DNA of 64,000 nucleotides from an uncultured Lachnospiraceae bacterium (GCA_934343915.1 CAKRIL010000010.1:12833-76832); one strand, 5' to 3'; counted from the first letter of the stretch, positions 1-9,320 are shown. A program made the numbers and translations. Notes: generated by a model not told the origin, from the letters alone.

Positions 1-1674
1 CACCGAATCCCAGTCGCGGAAGCCGTACTTAGTCAGAACCTTCTCAACAAATTCAGGCTTAAATATATCTGAAAACTGAATATTCTTAGTCTTGCAGTAT
101 GTGGCTATAAGGTCTTTTCCCTTAAGGATGTTATCCTCCTTAAGCTCCGCCTTGAACCACTGATTAATCTTAGTCTTAGCCTGTGCGCTCTTGACGATGT
201 TGAGCCAGTCACGGCTAGGTCCCTTGGAATTTTGGGACGTGATAATCTCGACACGGTCACCGTTCTTAAGCACATAATCGATGGTGACAAGCTTGCCGTT
301 GACTCTTGCTCCCACCATCTTGTTGCCTACCGCGCTGTGAATGCTGTACGCAAAGTCCACAGGTGTGGAACCTGCCGGAAGATTCTTTACATCTCCTGAC
401 GGTGTGAAGCAGTATACATTGTCGGAGAAGAGGTTCATATCATTCTTGATAAGGCTTAAGAACTCCTTGTTGTCAGAGGTATCTCTCTGCCACTCAAGTA
501 TCTGTCTGAGCCATGCAAGCTTAGCCTCCTCATTGTCCCCGTCCTTCGTTCCGTCAATATTCTCCTTGTACTTCCAGTGTGCTGCAATACCGTACTCTGC
601 CGTGCGGTGCATCTCATAGGTACGAATCTGTATCTCGAAAGGCTGACCGTTAGGCGCAATAAGTGTCGTATGAAGCGACTGGTACATATTAGGCTTCGGC
701 ATCGCGATATAATCCTTGAAGCGTCCCGGAATCGGCTTATATATCTCATGTATAACGCCGAGTGCCGCATAACAGTCCTTCACTGTTTCCACAAGTATTC
801 TTACCGCAAAAAGGTCATATATCTGGTCAAGGGTCTTGTCCTGATTAACCATCTTCCTGTATATGCTGAAGAAATGCTTAACTCGTCCATCAATCTCACA
901 GTCTATTCCTGCTGCCTCGACATGCTCCTTCACCTCAGCGATAATATTCCTTACGAATTCCTCCCTCGCATCCTTGCTTAAGGCTATCTCTTTTGCAAGC
1001 TTCTCATACACCTCAGGCTGGAGATATTTAAGTGAGAGGTCATCAAGCTCTATCTTAATCTTGGAGATACCGAGTCTCTGTGCAATAGGAGCGTATATAT
1101 CCATTGTCTCCCTTGCCTTCTCCTTCTGCTTCTCAGGCTTCTGGTACTGAAGTGTTCTCATATTGTGCAGTCTGTCCGCAAGCTTTACAAGAATAACTCT
1201 TATATCCTTCGCCATGGCGAGAAACATCTTACGAAGATTCTCCGCCTGAAGTTCTATCTTGTCGGCTGAGTAATTGAGCTGTGTGAGCTTCGTAACACCG
1301 TCAACAAGCAGTGCTATCTCTTCTCCGAATTCTTTTACTATATCATCATAGGTCATCGCCGTATCTTCCACAACGTCATGTAAGAGTCCGGCAACGATAG
1401 TCTCCTTATCAAGCTCTAACTGTGCCAAAATGATTGCAACACAAATAGGATGTATAATGTACGGCTCTCCCGACTTACGCATCTGACCTTCATGTGCCTT
1501 CTTTGCTACCTGATACGCCTTATCAATCAGCGACAAATCCGTGGACGGGTGGTACTTAAGCACTTCCTTCTTAAGCTCCTCATACAGCTCGTCCGGGCTT
1601 GTAAAGTCCGCAGGACATGACAAAGGCTCCTCATCTATTTTTCTTTTTGTTCGTAAAATAACTTCATCCGGCAT
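1..1674 (-). CDS. rel: Bifunctional (p)ppGpp synthetase/hydrolase (Rel/SpoT family), 3' end cut by window
   Basis: Makes and degrades the stringent-response alarmone (p)ppGpp in the cytoplasm. The first 558 codons are present; the C-terminal regulatory end lies outside the window. An HD hydrolase domain is visible near the N-terminus, with LLHDVVED (H99, D100) followed by the conserved LADRLHNMRTL segment. The synthetase domain follows around residues 230-350, with RFKDYIAMPKPNMYQSLHTT near residue 318. The TGS domain starts near residue 410 (CFTPSGDV, then FAYSIHSAVGNKMVGARVN). Both catalytic halves look intact, as expected for the single Rel protein of Firmicutes. The ATG at 1674 is preceded by GAGGTGAT. 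It is downstream of apt, as in many Firmicutes, but has its own promoter and lies beyond an apt terminator. Confidence 0.96.
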   Translation of the reverse strand, partial: MPDEVILRTKRKIDEEPLSCPADFTSPDELYEELKKEVLKYHPSTDLSLIDKAYQVAKKAHEGQMRKSGEPYIIHPICVAIILAQLELDKETIVAGLLHDVVEDTAMTYDDIVKEFGEEIALLVDGVTKLTQLNYSADKIELQAENLRKMFLAMAKDIRVILVKLADRLHNMRTLQYQKPEKQKEKARETMDIYAPIAQRLGISKIKIELDDLSLKYLQPEVYEKLAKEIALSKDAREEFVRNIIAEVKEHVEAAGIDCEIDGRVKHFFSIYRKMVNQDKTLDQIYDLFAVRILVETVKDCYAALGVIHEIYKPIPGRFKDYIAMPKPNMYQSLHTTLIAPNGQPFEIQIRTYEMHRTAEYGIAAHWKYKENIDGTKDGDNEEAKLAWLRQILEWQRDTSDNKEFLSLIKNDMNLFSDNVYCFTPSGDVKNLPAGSTPVDFAYSIHSAVGNKMVGARVNGKLVTIDYVLKNGDRVEIITSQNSKGPSRDWLNIVKSAQAKTKINQWFKAELKEDNILKGKDLIATYCKTKNIQFSDIFKPEFVEKVLTKYGFRDWDSV

Positions 1675-1707
1675 GCAATCACCTCTAAAATATAAGCTTA
1701 TTTTTTA

Positions 1708-1736
1708 ATTATAAAATTATTCCGGTAAAAATGCAA
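1708..1736 (-). promoter_or_regulatory. Sigma-A-type promoter of rel
   Basis: Reading the minus strand, TTGCAT (1736-1731) and TATAAT (1713-1708) are separated by 17 bp, about 35 bp ahead of the rel start codon. The apt terminator lies just upstream, so rel is probably transcribed independently from here. Confidence 0.6.
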
Positions 1737-1789
1737 ATATATTATTCTGAATTTATGATACCGGCTCATAATACCCGTAAAACTGTACC

Positions 1790-1829
1790 AAAAAAGGCAT
1801 CATCGCCATATATCATGGCAACGATGCCT
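1790..1829 (-). terminator. Intrinsic terminator after apt
   Basis: On the minus strand an interrupted 15-bp stem (AGGCATCGTTGCCAT pairing with ATGGCGATGATGCCT) is followed by six T. It starts 14 bp past the apt stop codon. Confidence 0.8.
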
Positions 1830-1843
1830 GATTATCATATCAA

Positions 1844-2368
1844 TTATTTGCCTTCGTAGCGGATAACTGAAGCAACATCATACTTGGCAAGCTTCCTGCG
1901 TCCGTCAAGACCTGCGAGCTCCATAAGGAACACAATCTTAACCACCTCGCCGCCAAGCTGCTCTACAAGCTTGGTGATAGCTTCAATCGTACCGCCTGTT
2001 GCGATAAGGTCGTCGATAATAACTACCTTCTGACCCGGCTTGATTGAATCCTTGTGCATCTCAATAACAGCACTGCCGTACTCTAAGTCATACTCCATTG
2101 AAACTGTCTCACAAGGAAGCTTACCCTTCTTACGAACAGGAACGAATGCCTTCTTCATATTGTATGCAACAGGCACACCGAAGATAAAGCCTCTTGACTC
2201 AGGACCTACAACGACATCAAAATCAACGCCCTTAAGCTTGTCCATAATTCCGTCGATTGAGAGCTGAAGTCCGTCAGCCTCCTGCAATACGCTTGTCACA
2301 TCACGGAAAATGATTCCCGGCTCCGGGAAATCCGGTATGCTTCTTACATAATCTTCAAGTTTCTTCAT
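1844..2368 (-). CDS. apt: Adenine phosphoribosyltransferase
   Basis: Salvages adenine by condensing it with PRPP to AMP. The 174-residue length is normal for the family. The PRPP-binding loop VVIIDDLIATGGT lies near residues 115-128, and the N-terminal RSIPDFPEPGIIFRDVT and GPESRGFIFG segments are typical of Apt. A GGAGG precedes the ATG (TTGGAGGATATATTAGGCTATG). Apt upstream of rel is a widespread Firmicute arrangement linking purine salvage to the stringent response. Here a terminator and separate promoters lie between them. Confidence 0.97.
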   Translation of the reverse strand: MKKLEDYVRSIPDFPEPGIIFRDVTSVLQEADGLQLSIDGIMDKLKGVDFDVVVGPESRGFIFGVPVAYNMKKAFVPVRKKGKLPCETVSMEYDLEYGSAVIEMHKDSIKPGQKVVIIDDLIATGGTIEAITKLVEQLGGEVVKIVFLMELAGLDGRRKLAKYDVASVIRYEGK

Positions 2369-2422
2369 AGCCTAATATATCCTCCAAAATTTATGTTCAT
2401 CATATACTTAACTGACCGATAT

Positions 2423-2451
2423 ATTCTATCAGCACTTGTCCGTATAGTCAA
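2423..2451 (-). promoter_or_regulatory. Sigma-A-type promoter of apt
   Basis: TTGACT (2451-2446), 17-bp spacer, TAGAAT (2428-2423) on the minus strand, starting 6 bp past the galE stop codon. It gives apt its own start even though galE precedes it on the same strand. Confidence 0.6.
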
Positions 2452-2456
2452 CAACT

Positions 2457-3467
2457 TTAGTAGCCGTTCGGATTATTCTTCTGGAATCTCCATGAATCCT
2501 CGCACATTTTCTTTAGATCTCTCTCTGCCTTCCAGTGAAGTTCCTTCTCCGCAAGCGATGCATCTGCATAGCATGTAGCGATATCTCCGGCACGTCTTGG
2601 CTTAATCACATAAGGAATCTTGATTCCGTTAGCTGCCTCGAAGCTCTTAACTATATCGAGAACAGAGCTTCCCTTGCCTGTTCCGAGGTTATATATCTTA
2701 AGACCCGGATTCTCCTTAATCTTCTCCATAGCCCTTACATGTCCGATGGCAAGGTCAACTACATGAATATAATCTCTCACACCTGTTCCGTCCGGTGTGT
2801 CATAATCGTTGCCGAATACTGACAGTTCCTTAAGCCTTCCGACAGCAACCTGTGTGATATAAGGCATAAGATTGTTAGGTATTCCGTTAGGATTCTCACC
2901 TATAAGACCGCTCTCATGTGCTCCGATAGGGTTGAAGTAACGAAGCAGAATTACATTCCACTCGTTGTCCGCTCTGTAAAGGTCTGACAAAATCTGCTCA
3001 AGCATTGACTTCGTCCATCCGTAAGGATTGGTACACTGTCCCTTAGGACACTCTTCAGTAATAGGAATAAATGCAGGATTGCCATATACGGTAGCAGATG
3101 ATGAGAATACAATATTCTTCACATTGTGCTTTCTCATGACATCAAGAAGAACAAGCGTACCTGAAATATTATTCGTATAATACTCAAGCGGCTTGACAAC
3201 CGACTCACCAACTGCCTTAAGTCCTGCAAAATGAATACAGGAGTCAATCTGCTCCTTGTCAAATACTTCATTAAGTCCATCTCTATCGGCAATATCCACC
3301 TTATAGAACTTAACCTTCTTTCCGACAATCTGCTCAACTCTCTCGATTGACTTCTCGCTGGCATTGACAAGGTTGTCCACAACAACGACATCATAGCCCG
3401 CATTCATAAGCTCAACTACTGTATGGCTTCCGATAAAACCTGCTCCACCTGTAACAAGAATTGACAT
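2457..3467 (-). CDS. galE: UDP-glucose 4-epimerase
   Basis: Interconverts UDP-glucose and UDP-galactose. The 336-residue extended SDR enzyme begins with the NAD-binding glycine motif TGGAGFIGSHT at residues 6-16. It has the SDR catalytic tyrosine and lysine in NPYGWTKSM, the FSSSATVYG strand and the nucleotide-sugar segment YFNPIGAHESG. I take the ATG at 3467 rather than one seven codons upstream, because GGAGG stands 8 bases before it and MSILVTGG is the usual N-terminus. It is the last gene of a minus-strand run of glycosyltransferase genes, so it probably supplies UDP-galactose for a surface glycan as well as serving the Leloir pathway. Confidence 0.96.
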   Translation of the reverse strand: MSILVTGGAGFIGSHTVVELMNAGYDVVVVDNLVNASEKSIERVEQIVGKKVKFYKVDIADRDGLNEVFDKEQIDSCIHFAGLKAVGESVVKPLEYYTNNISGTLVLLDVMRKHNVKNIVFSSSATVYGNPAFIPITEECPKGQCTNPYGWTKSMLEQILSDLYRADNEWNVILLRYFNPIGAHESGLIGENPNGIPNNLMPYITQVAVGRLKELSVFGNDYDTPDGTGVRDYIHVVDLAIGHVRAMEKIKENPGLKIYNLGTGKGSSVLDIVKSFEAANGIKIPYVIKPRRAGDIATCYADASLAEKELHWKAERDLKKMCEDSWRFQKNNPNGY

Positions 3468-3512
3468 AGCTAATTCCTCCCTAAACAATTCAATAATGAA
3501 AAGTTGTTAAAT

Positions 3513-4328
3513 TTATAACGAATTACTTTTCTGACTATCAGTATACCAATGTATCAGGATTCTTGCAATCCATTTTGGCCAAAATTTACAAAACATGCTG
3601 TAATCTTCCTGTGTCCTGCTGTTATCGGCAATAAGCTCCGAGGTCGTGGACTCCTGATGTATGCGGTGAAAGCACAGCATATTCTTGTTGTACAGAAAGC
3701 CTCCCTTAAGTCTTGACAGCTTCTCCCATGCTTCCCAGTCCACATTGCTCTTCATGCCGACAGTGAATATCTTCTCCGGCATTTCTTCCATATTAAATGT
3801 GACTGATGGGCAGCACACCGGATTACCCATCGACAATATTCTTCTTCTGACCCACACTGAATGTGAGAACAGCTTATGCTCCTTAGTGCCTATACCAAGC
3901 GGGAACAGCATGAGCCGCTTGACCGACAGCAGCTTATTCTTCTCACACACTGCGCCGTTGCGCAGCTCGCCGTAATTCGTGAAGAAGATAAGAGGCTTTT
4001 TGTCATTCTCCATGGCATGAATACATTCTGCAGTGTAATTCCTCTTGTAGGTATCATCCTGATGTGCCACGGTGACATACTTCGTCTTCGCCCTGCTTAT
4101 TCCGAAGTTCCAGTCGGCGCTTATTCCCTTTTCACCCTCATTGACAAAAAGCTCTATTCCGTGCTTGTCAGCAATATTCTTTATATAATCGCACGGTGTT
4201 GAGGTCGCCATGATTATTGTACTTTTCACCGTCTGATTCTCAAGCGACTCAATACAATCCTCCAAAAAGGCGCTCTCCTTATAAGCACATATTACAAACG
4301 TGTGCTTATCCGAATAATCTTTTTTCAT
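3513..4328 (-). CDS. Family 2 glycosyltransferase
   Basis: A 271-residue cytosolic GT-A type glycosyltransferase without membrane segments. The N-terminal half shows the GT2 pattern: FVICAYKES, then CIESLENQT, GISADWNFGISRA and the metal/nucleotide site VAHQDDTY near residue 93. Donor and acceptor cannot be read from sequence. It starts at ATG 4328 after GAGGA and lies 32 bp past the next glycosyltransferase and 45 bp ahead of galE. This placement suggests a role in building a galactose-containing surface polysaccharide or teichoic acid-type polymer. Assignment to GT2 is firm; the substrate is unknown. Confidence 0.85.
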   Translation of the reverse strand: MKKDYSDKHTFVICAYKESAFLEDCIESLENQTVKSTIIMATSTPCDYIKNIADKHGIELFVNEGEKGISADWNFGISRAKTKYVTVAHQDDTYKRNYTAECIHAMENDKKPLIFFTNYGELRNGAVCEKNKLLSVKRLMLFPLGIGTKEHKLFSHSVWVRRRILSMGNPVCCPSVTFNMEEMPEKIFTVGMKSNVDWEAWEKLSRLKGGFLYNKNMLCFHRIHQESTTSELIADNSRTQEDYSMFCKFWPKWIARILIHWYTDSQKSNSL

Positions 4329-4360
4329 AAAATCCTCGTTTCCGTATCACAGTCCACACA

Positions 4361-5509
4361 TTACTTATGCTTAATCTCAAGAATTCCTATAAAGAAGCTT
4401 CCGAACAGTACCTGAACGCCCGTCACCATGAACGTCACGGCAGGAATCGTAAGTCTCATCATCTGCTGAGGGTCTAACTGACCGAAGTTCTTAGTGTTCC
4501 AGCCCACAAGCGCCATAATTGTCAGGACAAGTCCGATGATAAAGAACACCGCTCCTATGAATATTCCCTTGTCAACCGTAAAGAACCTCTTCTTTGGATT
4601 CTCAGGCATCGGGATGAAGCCCGTCATTCTCGCATAAGTTCTTGTAAATGCGTTAAAAAGTATAAGATTAACGCCTATCATAAGCATAGCCGATGAATAC
4701 AGTAATGTATTGATGTCGAAGCCCACTGCACCTATTGTTATGGTGTTGGCTGCAAGGAAGCACATAAGCACTGCTCCGAATGCCGTAAAAAATATTCCCG
4801 GATAGAGGAAGAGCCAGCTTGGGCTGTGCATAAGCAGGAACTTAAGATGTCTCCAGCCGTCGTGGAAGCTTCTAAGATGCGGCGCTCTGCTTCTTCCGTC
4901 AGGTGAAAGCGTCGTCGGAACCTCCGTAATCTTAAGCTTGTACAGTGTAGCCTTAACCACCATCTCGCTTGCATACTCCATACCTATTGTCTGAAGTCCG
5001 AGCTTCATAATGGAATCTCTCTTATAACCGCGCAGTCCGCAGTGAAAGTCTCTGATATCGCTCTTATAGAACAGTCTTCCGATGAAGGACAGCACAGGAT
5101 TGCCGATATATCTGTGAAGCGGCGGCATCGCGCCCTTCGCAATTCCTCCCTTGAAGCGGTTGCCCATAACAAGGTCGTAACCCTCCCTTAACTTGCTTAA
5201 GAAAGGCATAAGGTTGAGGAAATCATAGCTGTCGTCGGCATCACCCATGATGACATACTCACCCCTGGCTGCCTCACAGCCTCCGATGAGTGCTGCGCCG
5301 TAGCCTCTCTGCTCAATCGGAACCACTCTCGCTCCTGCCTTGGCTGCAATCTCGCGTGAGCCGTCAGTACTTCCGTTGTCCGCGATAAGCACCTCACCGT
5401 TCACATTATTCTCTTTAAGAAAGGTCTGGGCCTTCCTTATACAGGTCTCCAATGTCTCCGCCTCATTAAGACAAGGCATGAGAATTGTAAGTTCATACTC
5501 ATAGGACAT
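4361..5509 (-). CDS. Membrane-anchored family 2 glycosyltransferase (polyprenyl-phosphate type)
   Basis: A 382-residue GT2 enzyme with a catalytic N-terminal domain (ILMPCLNEAETLE, ADNGSTDGSREIA, MGDADDSYDF) and a C-terminal hydrophobic region of about four segments from residue 235 onward. This layout matches dolichol/undecaprenyl-phosphate sugar transferases (DPM/GtrB-like), which charge a lipid carrier for later transfer outside the membrane. The start at 5509 is preferred over an ATG two codons earlier, because AGGAG is 8 bases from it and only 2 from the other. The gene begins 11 bp after the LicD-type gene ends, so the two are probably co-translated. Confidence 0.88.
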   Translation of the reverse strand: MSYEYELTILMPCLNEAETLETCIRKAQTFLKENNVNGEVLIADNGSTDGSREIAAKAGARVVPIEQRGYGAALIGGCEAARGEYVIMGDADDSYDFLNLMPFLSKLREGYDLVMGNRFKGGIAKGAMPPLHRYIGNPVLSFIGRLFYKSDIRDFHCGLRGYKRDSIMKLGLQTIGMEYASEMVVKATLYKLKITEVPTTLSPDGRSRAPHLRSFHDGWRHLKFLLMHSPSWLFLYPGIFFTAFGAVLMCFLAANTITIGAVGFDINTLLYSSAMLMIGVNLILFNAFTRTYARMTGFIPMPENPKKRFFTVDKGIFIGAVFFIIGLVLTIMALVGWNTKNFGQLDPQQMMRLTIPAVTFMVTGVQVLFGSFFIGILEIKHK

Positions 5510-5520
5510 AGTCATGTCTC

Positions 5521-6390
5521 CTATCTGTTCATATTGTTGTCCGCATACGGACCGAAATCAAGCTCATACGGAAAATGCGTCTTTCTCTTCTCGACAGGCG
5601 GCGGTGTCATGTAGTCACCGTACATCTTTGTCAGAAGCTCCTCAAGGTGATTCGGAAAAGGAAGAGTCGTATCCTCATACGGCAGCTCCCTTAACGGATA
5701 TATATCATCAACCGAGAACGTATTGGTATACGGAAGCGGGTCACAAAAATATGCTATTCTCTTGGTTTCCACATTCTCATAGCGTCTGTTCGCCTTCTCG
5801 CGCTTCATATACAGCCATTCCTTGGATATTCCGAGCCGCTTCATCACATGATGTCCCGCAACACAGGCTGCCGTGACAAGCTTAGCCGTGATACCATGCA
5901 CATACAGATAAGGTCTCGGAATGCTTCTGAGTATAAGAAGCTTGCCCCAGAACCATGCCGTCCACATCTGCAGCCAGTAAGCTATCTTACCGTCAGCGGC
6001 ATTGTCAAGTGCATACAGGTCGAGGAATATTCCCCAGTTACAGTCAACATCCTTCATAGAGTATTCCCTGAACTTAGTACCCTTAAGCACAAGCCTTGTG
6101 GTTGCAAGCGGATAATTAATATCTGTCTCAGTGTTGAGAACCTCATACTTATCCCCCATCTGCTCAGTCACAAGCTCCATGAAGCGCTCATAATCCTTCC
6201 TCGGCATGGAAATATCTATATCATCATCCCAAGGAATATATCCCTTATGTCTGAGTGCACCTATACCGGTTCCGGCATAGCCGAAATATGTCAGATTGTT
6301 CTCATCACATATCCTCTTAAAATCCGTAAGAATCTCCATCTCAAGCTTTTGCAGGTGCTTAAGCTGCTCAGGCTCATAAAACTTTGGCAT
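5521..6390 (-). CDS. LicD family phosphotransferase
   Basis: LicD-type proteins attach phosphocholine or related phospho-groups to surface glycans. The 289-residue protein has the family hallmark: a GTGIGALRHKGYIPWDDDIDI nucleotide/metal segment near residues 45-65, with the acidic triplet DDD intact. The ATG at 6390 follows GGAGG; an upstream in-frame ATG seven codons earlier has no ribosome binding site. It sits between a sugar isomerase and two glycosyltransferases on the same strand. No choline kinase or choline importer is visible here, so the transferred group may not be choline. Confidence 0.88.
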   Translation of the reverse strand: MPKFYEPEQLKHLQKLEMEILTDFKRICDENNLTYFGYAGTGIGALRHKGYIPWDDDIDISMPRKDYERFMELVTEQMGDKYEVLNTETDINYPLATTRLVLKGTKFREYSMKDVDCNWGIFLDLYALDNAADGKIAYWLQMWTAWFWGKLLILRSIPRPYLYVHGITAKLVTAACVAGHHVMKRLGISKEWLYMKREKANRRYENVETKRIAYFCDPLPYTNTFSVDDIYPLRELPYEDTTLPFPNHLEELLTKMYGDYMTPPPVEKRKTHFPYELDFGPYADNNMNR

Positions 6391-6407
6391 AATACTCCTC
6401 CAAACTA

Positions 6408-7256
6408 TCAATTTAAAAGTGCAGCCTTCTCATACTGCTCCTCAACGAACTTTTTAGCCTCAGCCGCATTATCAGGCTTGGTATCCTCAAGCAGACAGTG
6501 TACATAAGGCTTGTAGGTCTTAACATAGCTCATGAGCAGAGGATAATCAAGAAGTCCTCTTCCCGATATTACCGACTTAACGGCACCGTCCTCAACAACA
6601 AAGTCCTTAAGATGCATACAGCAGATATCATTGCCGCATAACTCAAATGCAGTGCGGATAATCTCATCCTGCTTCTCATAATTGCCGGCATATATTACAT
6701 TAACCGGATCAAAAATAAGCTGGAGGTTAGGGGAATTAATTGTATCAAGCACCTTTCTCGCACGCTCAAAATTGCATACTATATGCTTGTACACAGGCTC
6801 AATCGCGATAATCACACCCATCTTCTCCGCATACTCAACAACAGGTCTTAAGCCCTCTATGAACACATCAAGTGCCTCATCCGTGTGGTTGTCCGGTGTG
6901 AATGAATACTCCTCATTGACCGCACCTGTCTCCGTTCCAACCATTCCTGCCCCTGCAAGACTTGCAAAGCGGATATGTGCCTTGTAAGTGTCCTGAGTCT
7001 TCTTAAGGCTCTCCTTGTTAGGGTTGGCAAGATTAAGATAGCAGCCGAGAACCGACACATCCACCTTATTCTCTGCGCATAGCTCTCTTATGTAAAAAGC
7101 AAGTCCCGGTGTCATGACTCCGTTATTCACCTTGAACTCCTTCACTGCCTTGGAAAGAGCAAGCTGCGTGCAGTGAAAGCCCTGCTTATGTATATTCTCA
7201 AAAAGATTCTCAAGACTGCTGTGTTCAACATCATGTCCTCTTACACCTATTCTCAT
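6408..7256 (-). CDS. Sugar phosphate isomerase/epimerase (xylose isomerase-like TIM barrel)
   Basis: A 282-residue AP-endonuclease-2/xylose-isomerase-like TIM barrel. Metal-site segments are visible: GCYLNLANP, AIEPVYKHIVCN, LIFDPVNVIYAGNY and CMHLKDFVV, with conserved Glu, Asp and His, ending with the CLLEDTKP strand. The ATG at 7256 follows GGAGATTACC; an ATG 42 codons upstream gives an atypical N-terminus. It is the first gene of a run with licD, two glycosyltransferases and galE, behind a clear promoter. The substrate is unknown; family members act on keto-sugars, inositols and hydroxypyruvate. Confidence 0.85.
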   Translation of the reverse strand: MRIGVRGHDVEHSSLENLFENIHKQGFHCTQLALSKAVKEFKVNNGVMTPGLAFYIRELCAENKVDVSVLGCYLNLANPNKESLKKTQDTYKAHIRFASLAGAGMVGTETGAVNEEYSFTPDNHTDEALDVFIEGLRPVVEYAEKMGVIIAIEPVYKHIVCNFERARKVLDTINSPNLQLIFDPVNVIYAGNYEKQDEIIRTAFELCGNDICCMHLKDFVVEDGAVKSVISGRGLLDYPLLMSYVKTYKPYVHCLLEDTKPDNAAEAKKFVEEQYEKAALLN

Positions 7257-7299
7257 GGTAATCTCCTTTTTTGTCATTAATATAAATAAATATACAAAT

Positions 7300-7328
7300 A
7301 TTTTACCATTAATATTCTTATATTTCAA
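7300..7328 (-). promoter_or_regulatory. Promoter of the isomerase-licD-glycosyltransferase run
   Basis: TTGAAA (7328-7323), 17-bp spacer, TAAAAT (7305-7300) on the minus strand, 44 bp before the isomerase start codon. No other terminator or promoter is evident until apt, so genes down to galE may share it. Confidence 0.6.
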
Positions 7329-7344
7329 TCGTAAATGTTCCGCC

Positions 7345-7390
7345 GCACAGGTATCGTATATATTCCATTGTGCAGGTATCATATATTTTT
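7345..7390 (-). repeat. Two imperfect direct repeats upstream of the -35 box
   Basis: GCACAGGTATCGTATATATT (7345-7364) recurs as GTGCAGGTATCATATATTTT (7370-7389), the shared AGGTATC core being offset by 25 bp. The repeats lie just upstream of the promoter at 7300-7328, where an activator could bind. The regulator is unknown. Confidence 0.35.
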
Positions 7391-7415
7391 CTCCGCACCG
7401 GCAGCATATGACTTA

Positions 7416-9176
7416 TTATGCAGTAGGCATAACTGAATTAACAACAATCTGAAGCTTCCTTCTGCCGTTAAATTCGTTAATTGAAGGATAATACAGCACG
7501 TTCACGCGGCTGCCTTCTGCGTATGCCCTCTCAAGCACATCATTTATGGAGAACATGACCGCCTCCATGGTACATTCGGCAGCATGCGTATTCCCCTGTG
7601 CATCCACAAGCTGTGCCTGCTTTGCAAATACAAGCCTTGTAAATTGTCCCTCTTTTCCCATATGTGAAAGGCTCTTTATCGTAAGTCCTCTGTCGGCGAA
7701 CACAGGCTTTTCATTGCCCTTGCCGAACGGTTCAAGCACGGACAGGTCGCTTATAACCTTCTCTGAGATATATTCAAGCGGCATAGGAACATCTATCCAT
7801 ATCTTAAGAGTAAGGTCAGCTTCCGTAAGCCCACAGCAATCATTCAACTTCTTTCTCAGCGGTTCAAGCTTATCCGGCTCAATCGACATGCCCGCCGCCA
7901 TCGGATGTCCTCCGAACTTTGCGAGAAGTTCCTTGCACTGTGTCAGCTTTTCGAACATATTGTAGCCCTCTATCGAGCGCCCCGAGCCCTTAAGGCAGCC
8001 CTCTCCATCGGCGAACACTATGACAGGCTTATTATAGCGCTCCCTTATCTTTCCTGCGATTATACCCACTATGCTCTCATGGCATCCCGGAAGATACACG
8101 ACAAGCACCCTGTCGTCCTTAAGCTCACTGTTCTCTATCATGTCGAATGCCTTCTCGACTCCCTGCCTTGTCAGCTCCTTGCGTTCCTCATTAAGCGCCA
8201 GCAGCTCACCTGCAAGATGCTCCGCATCCTTCTTGCTTTCCGCCAAAAGCATCTGAATGGCAAGCATAGCCGACTCCAAACGTCCGCTCGCATTAAGGCA
8301 CGGACCTATGACAAAGCCTACATGGTACGAGGATATATTCGCCCTGTCGAGCTTGTTCACATCTATGAGCGCATTCAATCCCGCATTGGTTGAACTCTTA
8401 AGCTTTTTAAGCCCGAGCCTGACTATGGTTCTGTTCTCCCCCTGCAGGTCTACGACATCTCCGACAGTTGCCACCGCGGCAAATTCAAGGAAATCGTAGA
8501 TTTCGTCTGCCGGTCTGCCATACAGCTCAAACAGAGCCTGAACCAGCTTCATTCCGACAACGGCACCGCATATTTTTTTCCATGGATACATGCAGTCAGA
8601 CCTCGCAGGGTCAACCACCGCGTCCGCCGGTGGAAGTATCTCCCGTCTTACGCCGTCCTTCTCCTCAAAAGGCACACCATGATGGTCGGTCACAACCATC
8701 GTCATGCCAAGCGACTTCGCATGCTCTGTCTGGCTGTATGCGGCAATACCATTGTCACAGGTTATTATCACTCTTCTTCCCGCCTCATAAGCCTCATCAA
8801 TAAGCCTTTCGTTAATTCCGTATCCGTCAGTCACCCTGTGGGGAACCACATAATCCACGTCCGCGCCGAGTCTTTTTAATCCGCTGTACAGAATATATAT
8901 GGAATTAATTCCGTCAATATCGTAATCTCCGACTATTCTTATAGGCTTCTTTTCATCAATCGCAGCCTTCACAATATCCGCCGCCCTGTCCATATCCTTC
9001 AAAAGCCACGGCGAATGCAGACTGTTCAAATCACCGTATATATACTCATCATACTGTTCAGGCGTTACAATATCTCTGTTTCTTATGATTCTTGCCACAA
9101 CCTGGTCAATTTTATACTTATCGCCTATCGCTTTAAAATCCGCCTTTTTTCCGTAGACACGCCATTCTTCTTTCAA
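7416..9176 (-). CDS. recJ: Single-stranded-DNA-specific exonuclease RecJ
   Basis: 5'-3' ssDNA exonuclease of recombination and mismatch repair. The 586 residues show the DHH superfamily motifs: GDYDIDG (83-89), TCDNG (139-143), TDHHG (163-167), and the DHHA1 hallmark CLKGSGRSIEGYNMFE with KFGGHPMAAGMS. An OB-like domain follows. The start codon is TTG at 9176, supported by AGGAG eight bases upstream; no in-frame ATG is nearby. The protein is at the short end for RecJ but has all the core domains. It lies on the same strand as feoB, separated by the feoB terminator. Confidence 0.93.
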   Translation of the reverse strand: MKEEWRVYGKKADFKAIGDKYKIDQVVARIIRNRDIVTPEQYDEYIYGDLNSLHSPWLLKDMDRAADIVKAAIDEKKPIRIVGDYDIDGINSIYILYSGLKRLGADVDYVVPHRVTDGYGINERLIDEAYEAGRRVIITCDNGIAAYSQTEHAKSLGMTMVVTDHHGVPFEEKDGVRREILPPADAVVDPARSDCMYPWKKICGAVVGMKLVQALFELYGRPADEIYDFLEFAAVATVGDVVDLQGENRTIVRLGLKKLKSSTNAGLNALIDVNKLDRANISSYHVGFVIGPCLNASGRLESAMLAIQMLLAESKKDAEHLAGELLALNEERKELTRQGVEKAFDMIENSELKDDRVLVVYLPGCHESIVGIIAGKIRERYNKPVIVFADGEGCLKGSGRSIEGYNMFEKLTQCKELLAKFGGHPMAAGMSIEPDKLEPLRKKLNDCCGLTEADLTLKIWIDVPMPLEYISEKVISDLSVLEPFGKGNEKPVFADRGLTIKSLSHMGKEGQFTRLVFAKQAQLVDAQGNTHAAECTMEAVMFSINDVLERAYAEGSRVNVLYYPSINEFNGRRKLQIVVNSVMPTA

Positions 9177-9250
9177 TTCTTCTGCTCCTGTTCTTTTTAT
9201 TCCGAGATTAAATTATATCGGAACTTAATGCTCGTTTCAATGCCGATTTC

Positions 9251-9288
9251 TAAAAAAAGAACCCCGCCTCATTAAGCGACGGGGTTCC
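9251..9288 (-). terminator. Intrinsic terminator after feoB
   Basis: On the minus strand a GC-rich stem (GGAACCCCGTCGC with GAGGCGGGGTTC) is followed by seven T. It lies 33 bp past the feoB stop and ends the iron operon before recJ. Confidence 0.88.
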
Positions 9289-9320
9289 AAAACACATTAT
9301 GGAAAGTGAGAGAAAACTAT

